This document shows, one piece after another, positions 10,734 through 22,231 of a stretch of DNA of 64,000 nt. Each line of letters opens with the position of its first letter. The stretch's first letter is position 1. The position numbers were made by a program, and so were the translations under genes. The notes beneath the pieces were generated by a model, which saw only the letters and a list, made by a program, of their open reading frames with translations, made no database searches and had not been told where the DNA came from. This DNA is from Achatina immaculata (lineage: Eukaryota; Mollusca; Gastropoda; Stylommatophora; Achatinidae), in the NCBI GenBank assembly GCA_009760885.1, contig CM019713.1:4904996-4968995 (forward strand), given 5' to 3'.

Positions 10734-10984
10734 TGACTGCATCATATATAACTACTACGTCATAAATGACCCAGTTTTTTCCGTTTATTTGCTAGTATTT
10801 ATCTCGTATCTTATTTTCTTCTTCTTTTTTTCACTCCACCCCCTGTAGTCTCTGTCTAAGTCCCTTGTTCATGTGACACAGCTTTTTCGTGATAACATTT
10901 TTTTTTATCCCTTCAATAGCTTACAAATGTGTAAGCCATGCAACTCAGTATGCTTAGCTCTGCAGGCAGAAATTCATCAGCGAA

Positions 10985-11110
10985 TATCCATCTCTACAAG
11001 TGGGACGACTTTAGGGGTGTGCCGGTAGCGGGTTTCGAACCCACTGTCCTCCGGATAAGAGAACTTTTCTCCGTTGGCTCTTCTCAAGCCTCATTCGGAC
11101 AAAGTGACGA
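10985..11110 (-). mobile_element. possible tRNA-derived SINE head
   Basis: On the minus strand GGTTCGAAACC near 11031-11041 is a perfect pol III B-box/T-arm motif, with the stem GTGGG...CCCGC around it. An A-box-like GGCTTGAGAAGAGC lies about 45 nt upstream. The acceptor stem is not convincing for a functional tRNA, so a SINE head or tRNA relic is more likely. The 3' body and tail were not identified. Confidence 0.4.
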
Positions 11111-12137
11111 AGCCATTTTAGACTATGTACAAACAAACACAAAATGTGCATTCAGATAATCGCTATGTTCATCTCATTTGGTCTCTCCGCTAGACTGAAA
11201 TTAACATCCAAACATCCCCCGACCTTGGACATTGTTGCCAAGCACGCCTGCAGAACTCGACGTGCACTCAGTGGCAGGCATAAATCCCGACAGTCGCTTC
11301 CACGGGCTGGGCGTCCGAATTCTGCAGAGAAGCTGCATCAAATTATCTCTTTTTTTTTTACTATTTTTTTCTCTTCACTCCCTCACCCTATATAACGAAA
11401 TCTTCTCTTGTAAACAAGACAAATGTTAATGAATTTTCAGACATCGAAAAACAGCCATCTCTGCAATAGTACACTGTGTTTTGTTTGTTTGGTTTTTCTT
11501 GGTCATTTTATTGCCAATGATTTATAAAGTGCCAGTTCAATATAACACTGGGCACTGACAAGCCAGCGTAGAAATACTTCGATCGGATAGTGTAATAGAT
11601 GGGGGACTGTGGAAAGAACTAGTTCAAGGTTTTAGCAATAAATAAAGAATTTGAAAAATGGCTAAAAAAATGAAAAAAAAAACCACTCAAACAAGCCAGG
11701 AAACCTTCAGTAATAAGTGTTAAGCTCATTGCATTGTTTGTAGTCAATGCACCACGCAGATCGGCCATTATGTCTTTAAAGATAATGTTACGTATATGCA
11801 ATGGAAGTAACAAATGATAATATTTTAACCGTATGCGCGCAAAATAACAGAAACAGGCGGACAGTAAGGGAAATAACAAATGGTTATCTGAGTTACTGCC
11901 CTGTAATAAAAATGATTGTCACTTACTCGTATCTATCGCAGGACTGCACACACTCTGCAGCAGTATCTTCACACCAGTGACCACATCATCAGCAACACCA
12001 GGTAAACAAAGATCTCCTTATAGTTTGAATCTCCTCACCACAAGGGAAAAAAAGGAAAAAAGTGAGGGAATTGTGCAACAATAACCGAATATGAAATCAC
12101 AGAAATAAACACAAGAAGAATAAGAAGCAAGAGCAGA
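11111..12137. other. no gene recognised
   Basis: AT-rich DNA with homopolymer runs (poly-T near 11349) and only short frames without domains. Confidence 0.5.
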
Positions 12138-12178
12138 AGAAGAAGAAGAAGAAGATGATGATGATGATGATGATGATA
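12138..12178. repeat. (AAG)n(ATG)n microsatellite
   Basis: Runs of aag followed by atg. The minus strand translates as a serine run, which is an artefact of the repeat. Confidence 0.95.
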
Positions 12179-12480
12179 AAGAAATAAATACATGATTATT
12201 CATAAATCCGTTAAACATTTAAAAACTTCTCAATAAGGAAACTATATAATGGATCATGACCTTCTTCTTCTTCTTTCGCTTCTACCACCAAGACCGCCCC
12301 GTGACACTCCTGTAGTCCTCGATAGGTCCCGTGGTCCCCCTGTGGTTCCCGAAGGGACCACACGAGACCCACGAGAGGACCACAAGAGGTTCAGAGTATC
12401 ACAAGGCTTGAGCTTGTATTCTTGGTGGGTCTCAGACGCGGGGATGCGTGACACCGTGGTTTTCGTTGCACCAGTCTAGA

Positions 12481-12745
12481 GTTGAACTTTCTCACCGGAA
12501 AGCCTCGGTGTGTTTTGAATATCAGTATATCTCCGCTGGGTGAGAGGTGGTAGCCCATCCAGCCTAGAGTTGGACTTTCTCACCGGAAAACCTTGACTTA
12601 TTTTGGGATACATGTGTATCCCCGCCGGGTGAGAGGTGGTTGCCCATCCAGTCCAGTGTTGGACTTTCTCACCGGAAAACCTCAGCGTGATTAGGATACG
12701 CATACATCCCCGCCGGGTGAGAAGTGGTTACATATCTAGACTGCA
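12481..12745. repeat. 88-bp tandem repeat, three copies
   Basis: Units start at 12481, 12569 and 12658 with gttg(a/g)actttctcaccgg and share ccgg(g)tgagaggtgg near their ends. Divergence between copies is about 10-20% by eye. Confidence 0.85.
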
Positions 12746-12852
12746 CTGGTCCAGTGTCTCTGACAAGGATTTTGTGCTTGTGGCCGCTCCCCTTCCTAGT
12801 TGTGACCAGGACGGAGCTTTTGTCCAGGAGGACGAGTCCTTGCCACTAGTAA

Positions 12853-13068
12853 GTTTCACCCCTGGGTTGAGCCGGTTTAGGCATATTATCCCAGTATGGG
12901 CGTGTTTAGGGCGTGACTGACCTCTAGAGCGGAGATACCGTGACATGAGTAGCCATCAAATTTCACCCGTTGTTTAAGCCAGTTTAGGCATATTTCACCA
13001 GTATGGATGTATATCAGACGTGGCCGGCCTCTAGAGCAGAGGTGCTGTGGTATGAGTAGCTCTCTCCG
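12853..13068. repeat. 108-bp tandem repeat, two copies
   Basis: Units begin tttcaccc at 12853 and 12961 and share agccggtttaggcatatt-like and cctctagagc blocks. The copies are diverged. Confidence 0.75.
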
Positions 13069-13250
13069 TGAGACCACTGGACATACTGACTAAGCTTCAC
13101 TTTAACCTTTCCATAACCTTTTCACATCGGCTCCGCACGGCAACCCTAATTTCTTTTTCTCATTTTCTTCATTGGCCGGGAGGAGTTTCACTCCATGCGC
13201 GGCATCTGAAGAATCTCGCCAACAGTGTATGGATCATGATAATTCTTACG

Positions 13251-13255
<5 letters not shown>

Positions 13256-13284
<29 letters not shown>
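13256..13284. repeat. (GA)n microsatellite
   Basis: About 14 GA units. (GA)n is also the 3' tail of LINE-G elsewhere in the window, but no LINE-G sequence precedes it here. Confidence 0.95.
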
Positions 13285-13285
<1 letters not shown>

Positions 13286-13334
13286 TCTTCAGGATTTTTC
13301 AAAAACAAAGCGGTAGGAGGCAGCGGTAGCTAGT

Positions 13335-13965
13335 ATGGCTTATAGTAAACGTGAGCAGTCATTTTGTGTTTTCGAATACGCATGAACCTCGTCCGTTGTG
13401 ACTGTGTAGCGACGATTTCGAACGGAATTCCAGAAGGCAGCATTTGTTTTCAACAGTATCAAGAAGGTAAAGGTAAAGGTAAAATTCCAGTTTCCATGTC
13501 ATTAAGGTATATTGGGGAATACGGTGTTATGCCCGCATTTTCCACGACTTTCGGTACATGAAAGTGTTATGTGGTCAGTATCACGCCTGGCAGTTTTACC
13601 TTCCAAGACTTCTCTGGTATCCATTTTCCGAGTCTGGATGAACCCTGGGGCCGTATTGGTCAGAAAAAAATTCCAGCTCAGCTGGGGATTCGAACCCTCG
13701 ACCATTCGGTTGTTAGACGAGTGGTCTAAGCACTTCGCTAGTCGGTCCCCGTAGTATCAAGAACTGGTTTGCGAAATTCCGGGATGAAGGCTGTCTGTGC
13801 ACAGCTCCTCGGCAGGGACGTCCAGGACCAAGCGAAGAAACTGTGAATCGTGTTAGATAAGCTTACCAGCGAAACCTCTGCAAGTCCACTACACGTTCAA
13901 GTTTACACCTGGTAGTCTCGCAATCAAAAGTATGGCGAATTATAGATATAATCAGGAACAACGTT
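13335..13965 (+). pseudogene. DUF4817-type mariner-like transposase N-terminus, split by a SINE
   Basis: Starts at ATG 13335 with MAYSKREQSFCVFEYA, then TSSVVTV and RRFRTEFQKA, the N-terminal helix-turn-helix (DUF4817) of a mariner/DDE_3 transposase family common in invertebrates. After a SINE at 13466-13752 the frame continues NWFAKFRDEGCLCTAPRQGR and PGPSEETVNRVR to about 13935 (KVWRII). Two in-frame stops (after EYA and after VVTV) look like C-to-T changes. The catalytic domain is absent, so it is a truncated relic. Confidence 0.7.
13466..13752 (-). mobile_element. tRNA-derived SINE with target-site duplication
   Basis: 287 bp on the minus strand, flanked by the exact 11-bp duplication agtatcaagaa (13455-13465 and 13753-13763). 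The 5' head (13752 down to about 13675) has an A-box-like region and the B box GGTTCGAATCCCC, as in a tRNA. The body contains GTTCATCCAGACTCGG, and the tail is a short (ACCTTT)n repeat at 13466-13481. Transcription would be by RNA polymerase III; mobilisation would need a partner LINE. Confidence 0.85.
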
Positions 13966-14042
13966 TCTCATACTGTGCTACTGATATAATCAGAAACGTT
14001 TCACATCTGCCTTTTTTATGTTTTATAATTTTAATTGTCATC

Positions 14043-14127
14043 CTCCTCCTCCTCTTTCTTCTTCTTCCTTCTTCTTCTTTTCTTCTTCTTCTTCTTCTTC
14101 TTCTTCTCTCTCTCTCTCTCTCTCTTG
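14043..14127. repeat. pyrimidine-rich (CTT)n/(CT)n tract
   Basis: Mixed ctt and ct repeats. The plus-strand frame across it is a leucine/serine run without meaning. Confidence 0.9.
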
Positions 14128-14339
14128 TTAGATATTGTTAGAAATTATTTTAATGTTTGTTAAAAAACATATGTTAGAATGTATGTACTAACAATGTATT
14201 TTTATGTACATGTCTGTGTGTGTGCGCGTATGCGTGTGTGAGAGCTATTTTATTAGGTTAATTACTTCTTCTCTTTTACTTTGAATATAATAGTTTAATC
14301 TTACACTCTTTTGATATGTTTTCTCCCTTAATGTAATTT

Positions 14340-14485
14340 GTATACGTCTATTAAATCGAGCGCGTGGGAAGAATGAAAGTTGGGGTGATGAAGGGCAGAA
14401 TGTAAGACGGGCCTGCGTGCCAAATTCTTTACCCTTTAAAAATAAAGATTATTCATTCATTCATTCTCTCTCTCTCTCTCTCTCT
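14340..14485 (+). mobile_element. LINE-D-related 3' end
   Basis: gggcagaatgtaagacgggc and aaaataaagatta, followed by (attc)n then (tc)n, match the 3' UTR end of LINE-D copies at 29880 and 49540. The tail differs (ATTC instead of ATCA), suggesting a related subfamily. A polyadenylation-type AATAAA sits 5 nt before the tail. Confidence 0.7.
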
Positions 14486-14557
14486 CACTCTGTTTCAGCA
14501 GTTCACTTTTTGCATTTTTCGGTTTATATCGTTTTCCTACTACTCTGTTACTCAAAT

Positions 14558-14795
14558 CTCCTGTCAGTGAAATAACCCGTGTCCATCTCCTGTCAGTGAA
14601 ATAGCCCGTGTCCATCTCCTGTCAGTGTAATAACCCGTGTCCATCTCCTGTCAGTGTAATAACCCGTGTCCATCTCCTGTCAGTGTAATAACCCGTGTCC
14701 ATCTCCTGTCAGTGTAATAACCCGTGTCCATCTCCTGTCAGTGTAATAACCCGTGTCCATCTCCTGTCAGTGTAATAACACGTGTCCATCTGTAG
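14558..14795. repeat. 29-bp tandem array
   Basis: About eight copies of a unit starting ctcctgtcagtgtaataacc and ending cgtgtccat. The first two units carry gaaata(a/g) in place of gtaataa. Confidence 0.95.
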
Positions 14796-15115
14796 TACTC
14801 TTGATACTCTTATCATCAGTTGTAACAAATTTACAACACACACGTGTATATCTTCGGTCATAAGCTATGCTTCCAGTTCCACAGATGTAGTTAATTAAAG
14901 AGGTTCGCGTGCACCTGCCACAAAGTAATTACGAATGTTGTGTATATATAAAAAAAACAAACTACTAATCTGTCACAACTCCGAAATGATATTACTATAA
15001 GAAATTAGAAACCAAATGAATTCAGGAGCATGAAATGAAATATTTTCTAACATTTGTGAAATTTTCTGCAATAAAATTGTATTGGATCTTCATTTTATGA
15101 GGAAATTTGAATAAA
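14796..15115. other. no gene recognised
   Basis: AT-rich DNA between an array and a LINE; nothing recognised. Confidence 0.5.
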
Positions 15116-16535
15116 CTAATGGGTGTTACTTATACTGTGGTACTCTTCTTCTTCTCTTCGTTCGCATTGTCTGTCTATACCTGCAGTCCTGTCTCTTGGA
15201 TATTTGTCATCTAGAACACTAAGTGTGGCTGTTGATCTTACAAGACTGCTCTGCATCTCACCATTCTGCACACCTTTCACTTCAGTCTGAATAGTTATTT
15301 GTGTATAATCTGCTTCTTTCCATGGTGTATGCTCTGGTACAGATGATAATGGAGCGACTACAGATGGAAGGTCAGGTATCAGCTTACGCATACGCTTGGC
15401 CTGATGAATGAAGCTGCTTCTTTTAAGCCGTCCTAATGCCAAGTTATTGAATCTCTCCTTCAGGGGATGGCTTACAGAGCTAAGGAATTTTTCTCCCATG
15501 GTCATGACCTTTGTGTCTCTACGTTCCTTTAGCGGTTGAACACCAACTATTTTCTGCATTTCTACTATTGGTGTGGACCTCATGGCACCTGTGATAATCC
15601 GTAGTGACTGATTTTGAACCTTGTCTAGATTATGCAGCGTAGTGTTTGATGCTGTGCACCAAGATGTTGAGCCATATTCTAAATGTGGTAGAATACTTTG
15701 CTGATATACATTCTTGAGGATTCTTTCACTAGCTCCCCATGTGGTTCCACTTAATGTTCTTAATATGGCTAGTTTTCTTCTGGCTTTTGTTTCTGCGCTG
15801 TTGATGTGTTCTTTCCAAGTCAGTTTTGAGTCAAGGGTCACTCCTAAGTAAGTGGGTTGGTTGTCCATCCTTAAGGATATTTCATTTACAAAGATCTTGC
15901 CTGCTTTCTGTTTAGATGAGAGGGTGAACAGAGTGGTACTTGATTTCTCTGTGTTGATACTTACACACCATTTGTTTATCCATGATGTTCAAGACGTCTG
16001 CTGCCCTTTGGAGTCTCTGTGTAGCAACTATCGCATATTCATCTGAACACCACATGACCAGATCATCTGCATACAGTGCCGCTTTGATTCCATACAGAAG
16101 TTCCTTGACCAGGTCATTAATGAATACAAGGAATAGTGTAGGCGAAAGGACTCCTCCTTGTGGTACACCGTGTCGCAGAAGTACTTTCTGGCTTTTGTGT
16201 CCATCAATTACTACTCTAGCTCTTCTATTGTGTAAATAGGACTTTATCCAGTTGTACAGTCTTCCATTCACATTGCAGTTTCTTAGTTTCCACAGCAGAC
16301 CTTTTTTCCATACTTTATCAAAGGCTTTCTTTAGGTCTATCCACGCTGCTAGTACAAGGTTTTTCTTTTGGAATGCATCCTCAGTCTCTTGAGAGAGATA
16401 GGTCACTTGATCTTCCGTACTGTAGTACTGCCTAAATCCTGCTTGTTGTGGAACGAGAAGGTTTTCACTTTCTAGGTACCATTTTAGCCTCAAGTCAATG
16501 ATGCGTTCCATTACTGTGGTACTAAATTTGAACAA
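15116..16535 (-). pseudogene. LINE-C reverse transcriptase (I/Nimb-like), broken
   Basis: Minus-strand RT that would copy its own RNA into target DNA. From the upstream end it shows AGFRQYYSTEDQVTYL, IDLKKAFDKVWKKGLL, HGVPQGGVLSPTLFLVFIND and the active-site box YADD near 16060. After one frameshift near 15990 it continues with YLGVTLDSKLTWKEHI and NVYQQSILPHLEYGSTSW. The style is that of I, Nimb or LOA LINEs, which also carry RNase H. The endonuclease and N-terminus are missing (5' truncation at about 16535), and no RNase H follows in place. A related RNase H piece lies at 21742-22231. Confidence 0.8.
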
Positions 16536-16848
16536 TATTTACATATTTAAACGAATGAACACAAATATTTTCTTTAGTGTTATGCATCAGATTGTCTCCC
16601 TTGGAATGTGACGGTTTCTTTTTTAAATTTTTACTCTCCTACAGTCTCAGATTTTCTCTTTAAACTGCTTAAATAAATGCTGAGAATTTTTAAATACCTA
16701 TATATAGGCCGAACGCCTTGTCCTCCGTATATAATTTAATGGCATGGAAACGAGGATTTTACCTTTTCGTTTTAAAATAAAATATTTCTTACATTATTTC
16801 CACATTTTTACAATGAAGGATGTGGTATCTATTGTCTTACATCTTACA
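16536..16848. other. no gene recognised
   Basis: AT-rich DNA; nothing recognised. Confidence 0.5.
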
Positions 16849-17986
16849 GCCTTCCCGTGCCGTTAAACGTCACATAGGGCTCGCATAGTTGTTTGCCAGG
16901 ATTTCCTGTGTTCGGCGAGCTTTTCAACTTCATCAAGGGATGTTGTGCCCACTAAACTGGCTTCTCTTAACAATGTCCTCTTTAGAGTTTCACGTGGTTG
17001 ATCTCTTTTTCTTCAGCCTGTTGTGTTCCACTTGATAGCTTGTTTTGGTAATCTCTAATTGTTTCTTCTCATCACATGGCCTACATATGTCCATCTTCTT
17101 TTTCGTATCACCCATGAGACTGGTTGTTGTTCGCTCGTCTGCCCTAAGTCTGCAGTGTTCTTGAATTCACACCACTTTATACCAACTATTTTCCTGAGAC
17201 ATTTGTTATCATAAGAGTCTAATTTCTTGTCTATTTCTTAAGTTTATTTTCAGCTTTCTCGTGCATAAATGAGGATGGATATCACATTTGAACTGAATAA
17301 TCTTAAATTGGTTTTTGTGCTTATAACTTTTGAATTCCATATGTTCTCAAGATTTTTGAAGGACAATGCTGCTTTTGCAATTCTAATTCTAACTTCCTTC
17401 CTGGTGTCACCATCCTGGTCCATGTAGCTGCCAAGGTATGCAAACTGGTTTACTTCATCAACAATTGTTCCTTCCAAGTATATTTTCCTTCTTGATTAAT
17501 GAGAAATTTCAAAATTTTTGTTTTGTCTTTGTTAATTTCAAGACTTATTTTGCTACCCAAGGAAGACAGGGAATCTGTTTTTTTTCCTGCATCGATTTCA
17601 CATTGTCACTGATAAGAGTTATGTCATCTGGAAAATCAAGATCTTCTATTTGAGTCCCATGTACCCAGTCAATGCCCGTTTTACCTGTACAGCATCTTTC
17701 ATTATAAAGTCTATAGCAATTCCAAAAAGCAAGGGAGATAATATACATCCTTGTTTCACGCCTGTTTCAATCTGAAACCATTCGCTTATGCCTTCTTCTG
17801 TCTTGACTGCACAAACATATCCGTTGTGGAGGTCCCTAATAATGTTGACATTTTCAGATGAAATTCCACAATGAATCTCTGTGTATGCTGTCAAATGCCT
17901 TTTTAAAGTCTATAAAGTTCAGGATTAATGGTTTTTGCTTTTCTATATGTTCTTCGAGTATTAATCTCAGAGTAAAGATCTGTTGT
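16849..17986 (-). pseudogene. LINE-F reverse transcriptase, 5'-truncated
   Basis: Longest LINE-F copy here. Reverse-complement reading shows FTLRLILEEHIEKQK, LNFIDFKKAFDS, then ETGVKQGCILSPLLFGIAID, NQFAYLGSYMDQDGDTRKEV with the following thumb region, and the C-terminal GRP...LKRTLLREA segment. Frames break at about 17750, 17545 and 17250. The catalytic DD box region (LDFPDDITL) has lost the usual A. The 3' end is a gccgttaaacg-like boundary (minus AAGG...) with a degenerate aagat tail near 16843. Confidence 0.75.
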
Positions 17987-17989
17987 CTA

Positions 17990-18359
17990 CATTATTATTA
18001 TTAGTATTAGTATTAGCATTATTATGAAAATATCATCAGTTGTTCATTGTTTATGTGCAGAGTTCAGAGTCACCCATCCCTTCCACAGTGGGCTGCCATA
18101 CTGCTTCTGTTTCTGCTCTTGTGAGCCATTGATCAGTGCTATTTATCCGTCGGCTTCACTCACCGTTCCAGGGTTGTTGTAACATGGCTGGTCGTGTCCT
18201 TATTAGGGCTCTACCTGCTTCCCTCGTCTAGTTTAAAAAAACGGTATAAATATTATTATTTCTTTTCACTCTCTCTTTCTTTCTATCTCCGTCTCTCTCT
18301 TGTCTTGTCTGTTCTGCATGTTCAGTTTCTTACGTGGACCACATCCTCTGTTGACACAA
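17990..18359. other. (ATT)n tract and unassigned DNA
   Basis: A short att/agt microsatellite at 17992-18025, then unassigned sequence with a CT-rich patch near 18270. Confidence 0.6.
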
Positions 18360-18868
18360 ACATTAACCGTTAACATTAACATACACACCAACGACCGTTA
18401 ACATTAACATATACACCAACGACCGTTAACATTAACATATACACCAACGACCGTTAACATTAACATATACACCAACGACCGTTAACATTAACATACACAC
18501 CAACCACTTTAACATTAGCGTACACACCAACGACCGCTAACATTAACATACACACCAACGACCGCTAACATTAACATACACACCAACGACCGCTAACATT
18601 AACATACACACCAACGACCGCTAACATTAACATACACACCAACGACCGCTAACATTAACATACACACCAACGACCGCTAACATTAACATACACACCAACG
18701 ACCGCTAACATTAACATACACACCAACGACCGCTAACATTAACATACACACCAACCACCGTTAACATTAGCGTACACACCAACCACCGTTAACATTAGCG
18801 TACACACCAACCACCGTTAACATTAGCGTACACACCAACGACCGTTAACATTAGCGTACACACCAACG
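18360..18868. repeat. 28-bp tandem array
   Basis: About 18 copies of acaccaacgaccgctaacat plus taacatac. Variants are ordered: cgtta units at the left, cgcta units in the middle, and ccaccgtta with tagcg at the right. This suggests block-wise expansion. Confidence 0.95.
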
Positions 18869-19577
18869 AAGGGTTACATCGTTACTGAACAATAATATAA
18901 GACTTTAGAAACAAAAATAGAAATCTTATATTAAAAGTATAATAACATTTAAAAATATAGCTATTTGTGAAATAAAATATGGCAAATTTATAAACAGTTT
19001 CTAAGACATCGAAAGTAAAAACCAGGAACTTAGTCTACTACAAAACTTAAATTGTAAATTGAACACAGAAAATCAAAACAGCAATATAAACCTCTATACC
19101 ATATCAGAGATTATGCCTCTTTTGGTGACCACGAATTTTAAGAAAATGTGTATTAATATTTGTTTCGTTTACATGAAATTTTAAGTATTTTTTATTTACT
19201 TTTAGTTTTATTAGACTTCAATTTCTTTTTTTTTTATTCTTCATAGTGATGTACTAAATCTCTAAATACTGCATTTTATTTATTTTCCTATCTCATTACA
19301 TTAGATTTGTCTTCCTGCAGAGGCCTTTGCAAAGTGTAAAGGAGGTGGAAGCAACAGAGATGCGGTTTTCATGAAAGATGCAGGAAATACCCTGGACATA
19401 CAGGCGAAAATATGCAGAAATCTGCTGTTGGTGATGATGTTTCGCTTGGTACTGAACTCCCTACAGGCACCGACGATGCTGAGCTGGTGCGAATTTGTCG
19501 CTTTCATTGTACATCGTGTTTCTGTTACTATGAAAAGGCATACTATGTCCCGCATCTTCGCTGGAAAAGAAAAGCAA
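18869..19577. other. AT-rich DNA, no gene recognised
   Basis: Very AT-rich with homopolymers. Frames near 19370-19560 run into the neighbouring microsatellite and have no domain. Confidence 0.5.
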
Positions 19578-19762
<185 letters not shown>

Positions 19763-19902
19763 TACACCACACACCACATAATAAGATACATTTCCCTAAA
19801 TCTGGCCTTCACAAGTACTAAAACCAGGCTGATTCTCCTAAATGCTTTATTTTCCTCACAAGCAATATACCCCGTACAGTGTGGAGCAGACTGTAGAATA
19901 TA

Positions 19903-20286
19903 CAGGGTGTTCCAAAAGTTCCTTTACACTTTCTGATAGCCACTGCAGGAAAACTAATACAGCTACATCTTGAAGACAATATTTATGTACCCCCACTTCC
20001 ACAGCGCCTAGATATTCTGAAGCAACGAATCACTGACGTCACTGCACTTGTTACTCCAGATAAAGTTACATAAAACCTCTGAGAAATGTCATTGTCACCT
20101 CAGCATATGCCATGTAATCTTGATGAGGGAAGGGAGGAAGAAGGAGGGGTCACACTGAGTCCCTGTACAGGAAAAGGAAAATTCTAGTTTTAGCTAGAAT
20201 TTCTGCACACAATAACACTTTCTCCATGCATTTGTTTTCCTACAGGCGCCTTCGGGAAAAAGTCAAGGAACTTTTGGGATACCCTG
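19903..20286. mobile_element. mariner-type MITE
   Basis: 384 bp with terminal inverted repeats: cagggtgttccaaaagttcc on the left and, reverse-complemented, CAGGGTATCCCAAAAGTTCC on the right. TA flanks both ends (19901-19902 and 20287-20288), as expected for Tc1/mariner insertion. It has no coding capacity. ACAGGGTGTTCC-type ends occur on DUF4817/DDE_3 mariner-like transposons, so the transposase family at 13335 is a possible source; this is an inference. Confidence 0.85.
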
Positions 20287-20288
20287 TA

Positions 20289-20634
20289 CATTCCAAGAGT
20301 GTCCAGTGTTGGTGAATCAACACAGTCGAATACGGCTGTAGAAGATATATCTAATGGAAATGATGATATAAGAAAAATGCAGAGTTCTTTTTAGTACCAG
20401 GGCTAGAGACTTCGACTGACCTAGATCTTGACAGTTGGTAATCTTCTTTCATCAACATTGAACATGTGCTTCTTTCCTCGTTGAGTTCTACGGCTTATTC
20501 TCTTTTGCGCGCAGTGTGGGAAGATTAATATACGTGATCTGTGGAGATCTCCAGAATCCTCTGTGTCTTTCGCCGTTAGGAAACTAACTTTAGGTTATGT
20601 CTTGGCTTCTTAGATTATTTATTTTCACAATCTT

Positions 20635-20640
<6 letters not shown>
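20289..20640. other. no gene recognised
   Basis: Unassigned DNA. Confidence 0.5.
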
Positions 20641-20682
<42 letters not shown>

Positions 20683-20709
20683 CACACACACACACACACA
20701 CTCACACAC
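20641..20709. repeat. (CT)n(CA)n microsatellite
   Basis: About 19 ct units, then about 12 ca units. Confidence 0.97.
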
Positions 20710-20942
20710 AAAGAAATGTACTCTTATTTTATTACATTCAGTTATCAGTGTTATTGTGCAGATATATACGAATGCCGGGAATACATTTTTTTTTACCTCA
20801 TCCTATGTTCTGTTTTTTTTTTCACGCACAGAGCGCTTTTGCTGATTACAATGTCTGCGACAGAGTGGAAACTGAATGATAAAAGACAGGCTTCCAAACT
20901 GACCCACGAGCACAATTCTTCATTCTTGGAAATTAAAATTTC

Positions 20943-21550
20943 TTTTCTCTCTCTCTCTTGCTCTCTCCCTCTTTCTCTTTCTATCTTTCCATGTTTTCTT
21001 TCTCTCTCCTCTCTCTCTCCTCTCTCTCTCTCTGTTATCTATCTATCTGTCTGTCTCTTTCTTTCTGTCTCCGTCTCTCTCTCTGTCTCTGTGGCTTTTT
21101 CTCTTTCTGTCTTTTTCTTTGCCTCTCTTTGTCTCTCTCTCTCTCTCTCTCTGTATCTCTCTATTTCTGTATGTCTATTTCTAGTTTGTCTCTCTCTCTC
21201 TCTTTTTCGCTCTCTATTTATATTTTCTCTTTCTTTCTTTCTCTCTCTTTCGCTCTCTAATTCTATTTTGCCTCTCTCTTTTCTCTCTCTCTCTCTCTTC
21301 CGCTCTTTCTCTTTTTCGCTCTCTCTCTCTTTTTTCACTCTCTCTCTCTTTCGCGCCCTCTCTCTCTCTCTTCCTCTGCCTCTCTCGATGTTCCTCTGTC
21401 TCCTTTTGTCTTTCTCTTTTCCCCCTCTCTTTCTACTTCTCTCTCTCTCTCTTTCTCTTCTCTCTCTCTCTCTCACTCTCGACCTTTCTCTAGAACTGTA
21501 TTTGAAAATCCTGGAGACTGTTTGAACAGTTCGTTATTATAACATCTTTT
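20943..21550. repeat. long CT tract with a recurring 3' flank
   Basis: About 535 bp of interrupted ct/ctt/ctgt repeats. The 3' flank (tctctagaactgtatttg ... gttcgttattataacatct) is closely similar to the flank of the CT tract at 25550-25960. The pair therefore looks like two copies of one unit whose CT core expanded. Serine/leucine frames here are artefacts. Confidence 0.8.
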
Positions 21551-21741
21551 ATTTCTTACATTCTTTCCAGACTTCTCTCTTGATATATTCTTTTCTCTTC
21601 CTATAGCTCTTTTGAAGATTCCTGTGGTTAGTATAGACCAAGGTACAGTACTTAAGACACCACTGCTACATGGGAGGTTTTCGGTCGGAACGCGCTGACA
21701 GGATGTAAAATACTAAAACTCTCTGAGGCTTACACAAGCAC

Positions 21742-22231
21742 TTGCTCAAGTACGCCCATAGAAATACTGAGGCCATCAGACAAGCATTAAAATGGGTAAT
21801 GGCACAGAAAACACACAGCATCACCATCATTACCGACTCTCAAAATCTAGTAAGAAAAGTGGAACAAAAAGTCACGAGAAGTGAATGGCAAGAATCAATT
21901 AATAAATCCCACACCACATCTAAAACATCACATGGATGTCCAGGTCATGCCGGGGTCGACGGAAACAACAAAGCCGACCAGCCAGCAGCAAGGGGCCAAA
22001 CCCGAGGGCCTCATCAAAATGAACAAATCGGACCTATACAAATCCATCAAACAGCACCTCGACGAACAAATGCAAGCGACGTCCTCCATAGTACATCTCA
22101 CATACGACTCAATGCATTACATGTAGCCAAGGGCAATGGTTACAAATCCCAACTAAACGCTAGATCACGGGCAGCACAACACTGGAGTAATCTCCCTAAA
22201 AACATTGTAGGAAATCCTGATCTCAAATGCT
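21742..22231 (+). pseudogene. RNase H domain fragment of an I/Nimb-like LINE
   Basis: The frame reads EAIRQALKWVMAQK, then SITIITDSQNLVRKV (a conserved Asp block), GCPGHAGVDGNNKADQPA (the His/Asp block) and a C-terminal part ending NIVGNPDLKC. This is the RNase H fold of I-clade LINEs, which removes RNA from RNA-DNA hybrids during reverse transcription. The first catalytic Asp region and the RT are missing. It may be the missing C-terminus of a LINE-C-type element, but not of the copy at 15116. Confidence 0.75.

Noticed and set aside
10660..10740. AT repeat as replication origin or matrix attachment site
   Set aside because: A plain (TA)n microsatellite; nothing in the sequence supports a function.
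20716..21525. 269-codon plus-strand frame of serine and leucine
   Set aside because: Translation of the CT tract; an equally open arginine/glutamate frame exists on the other strand.
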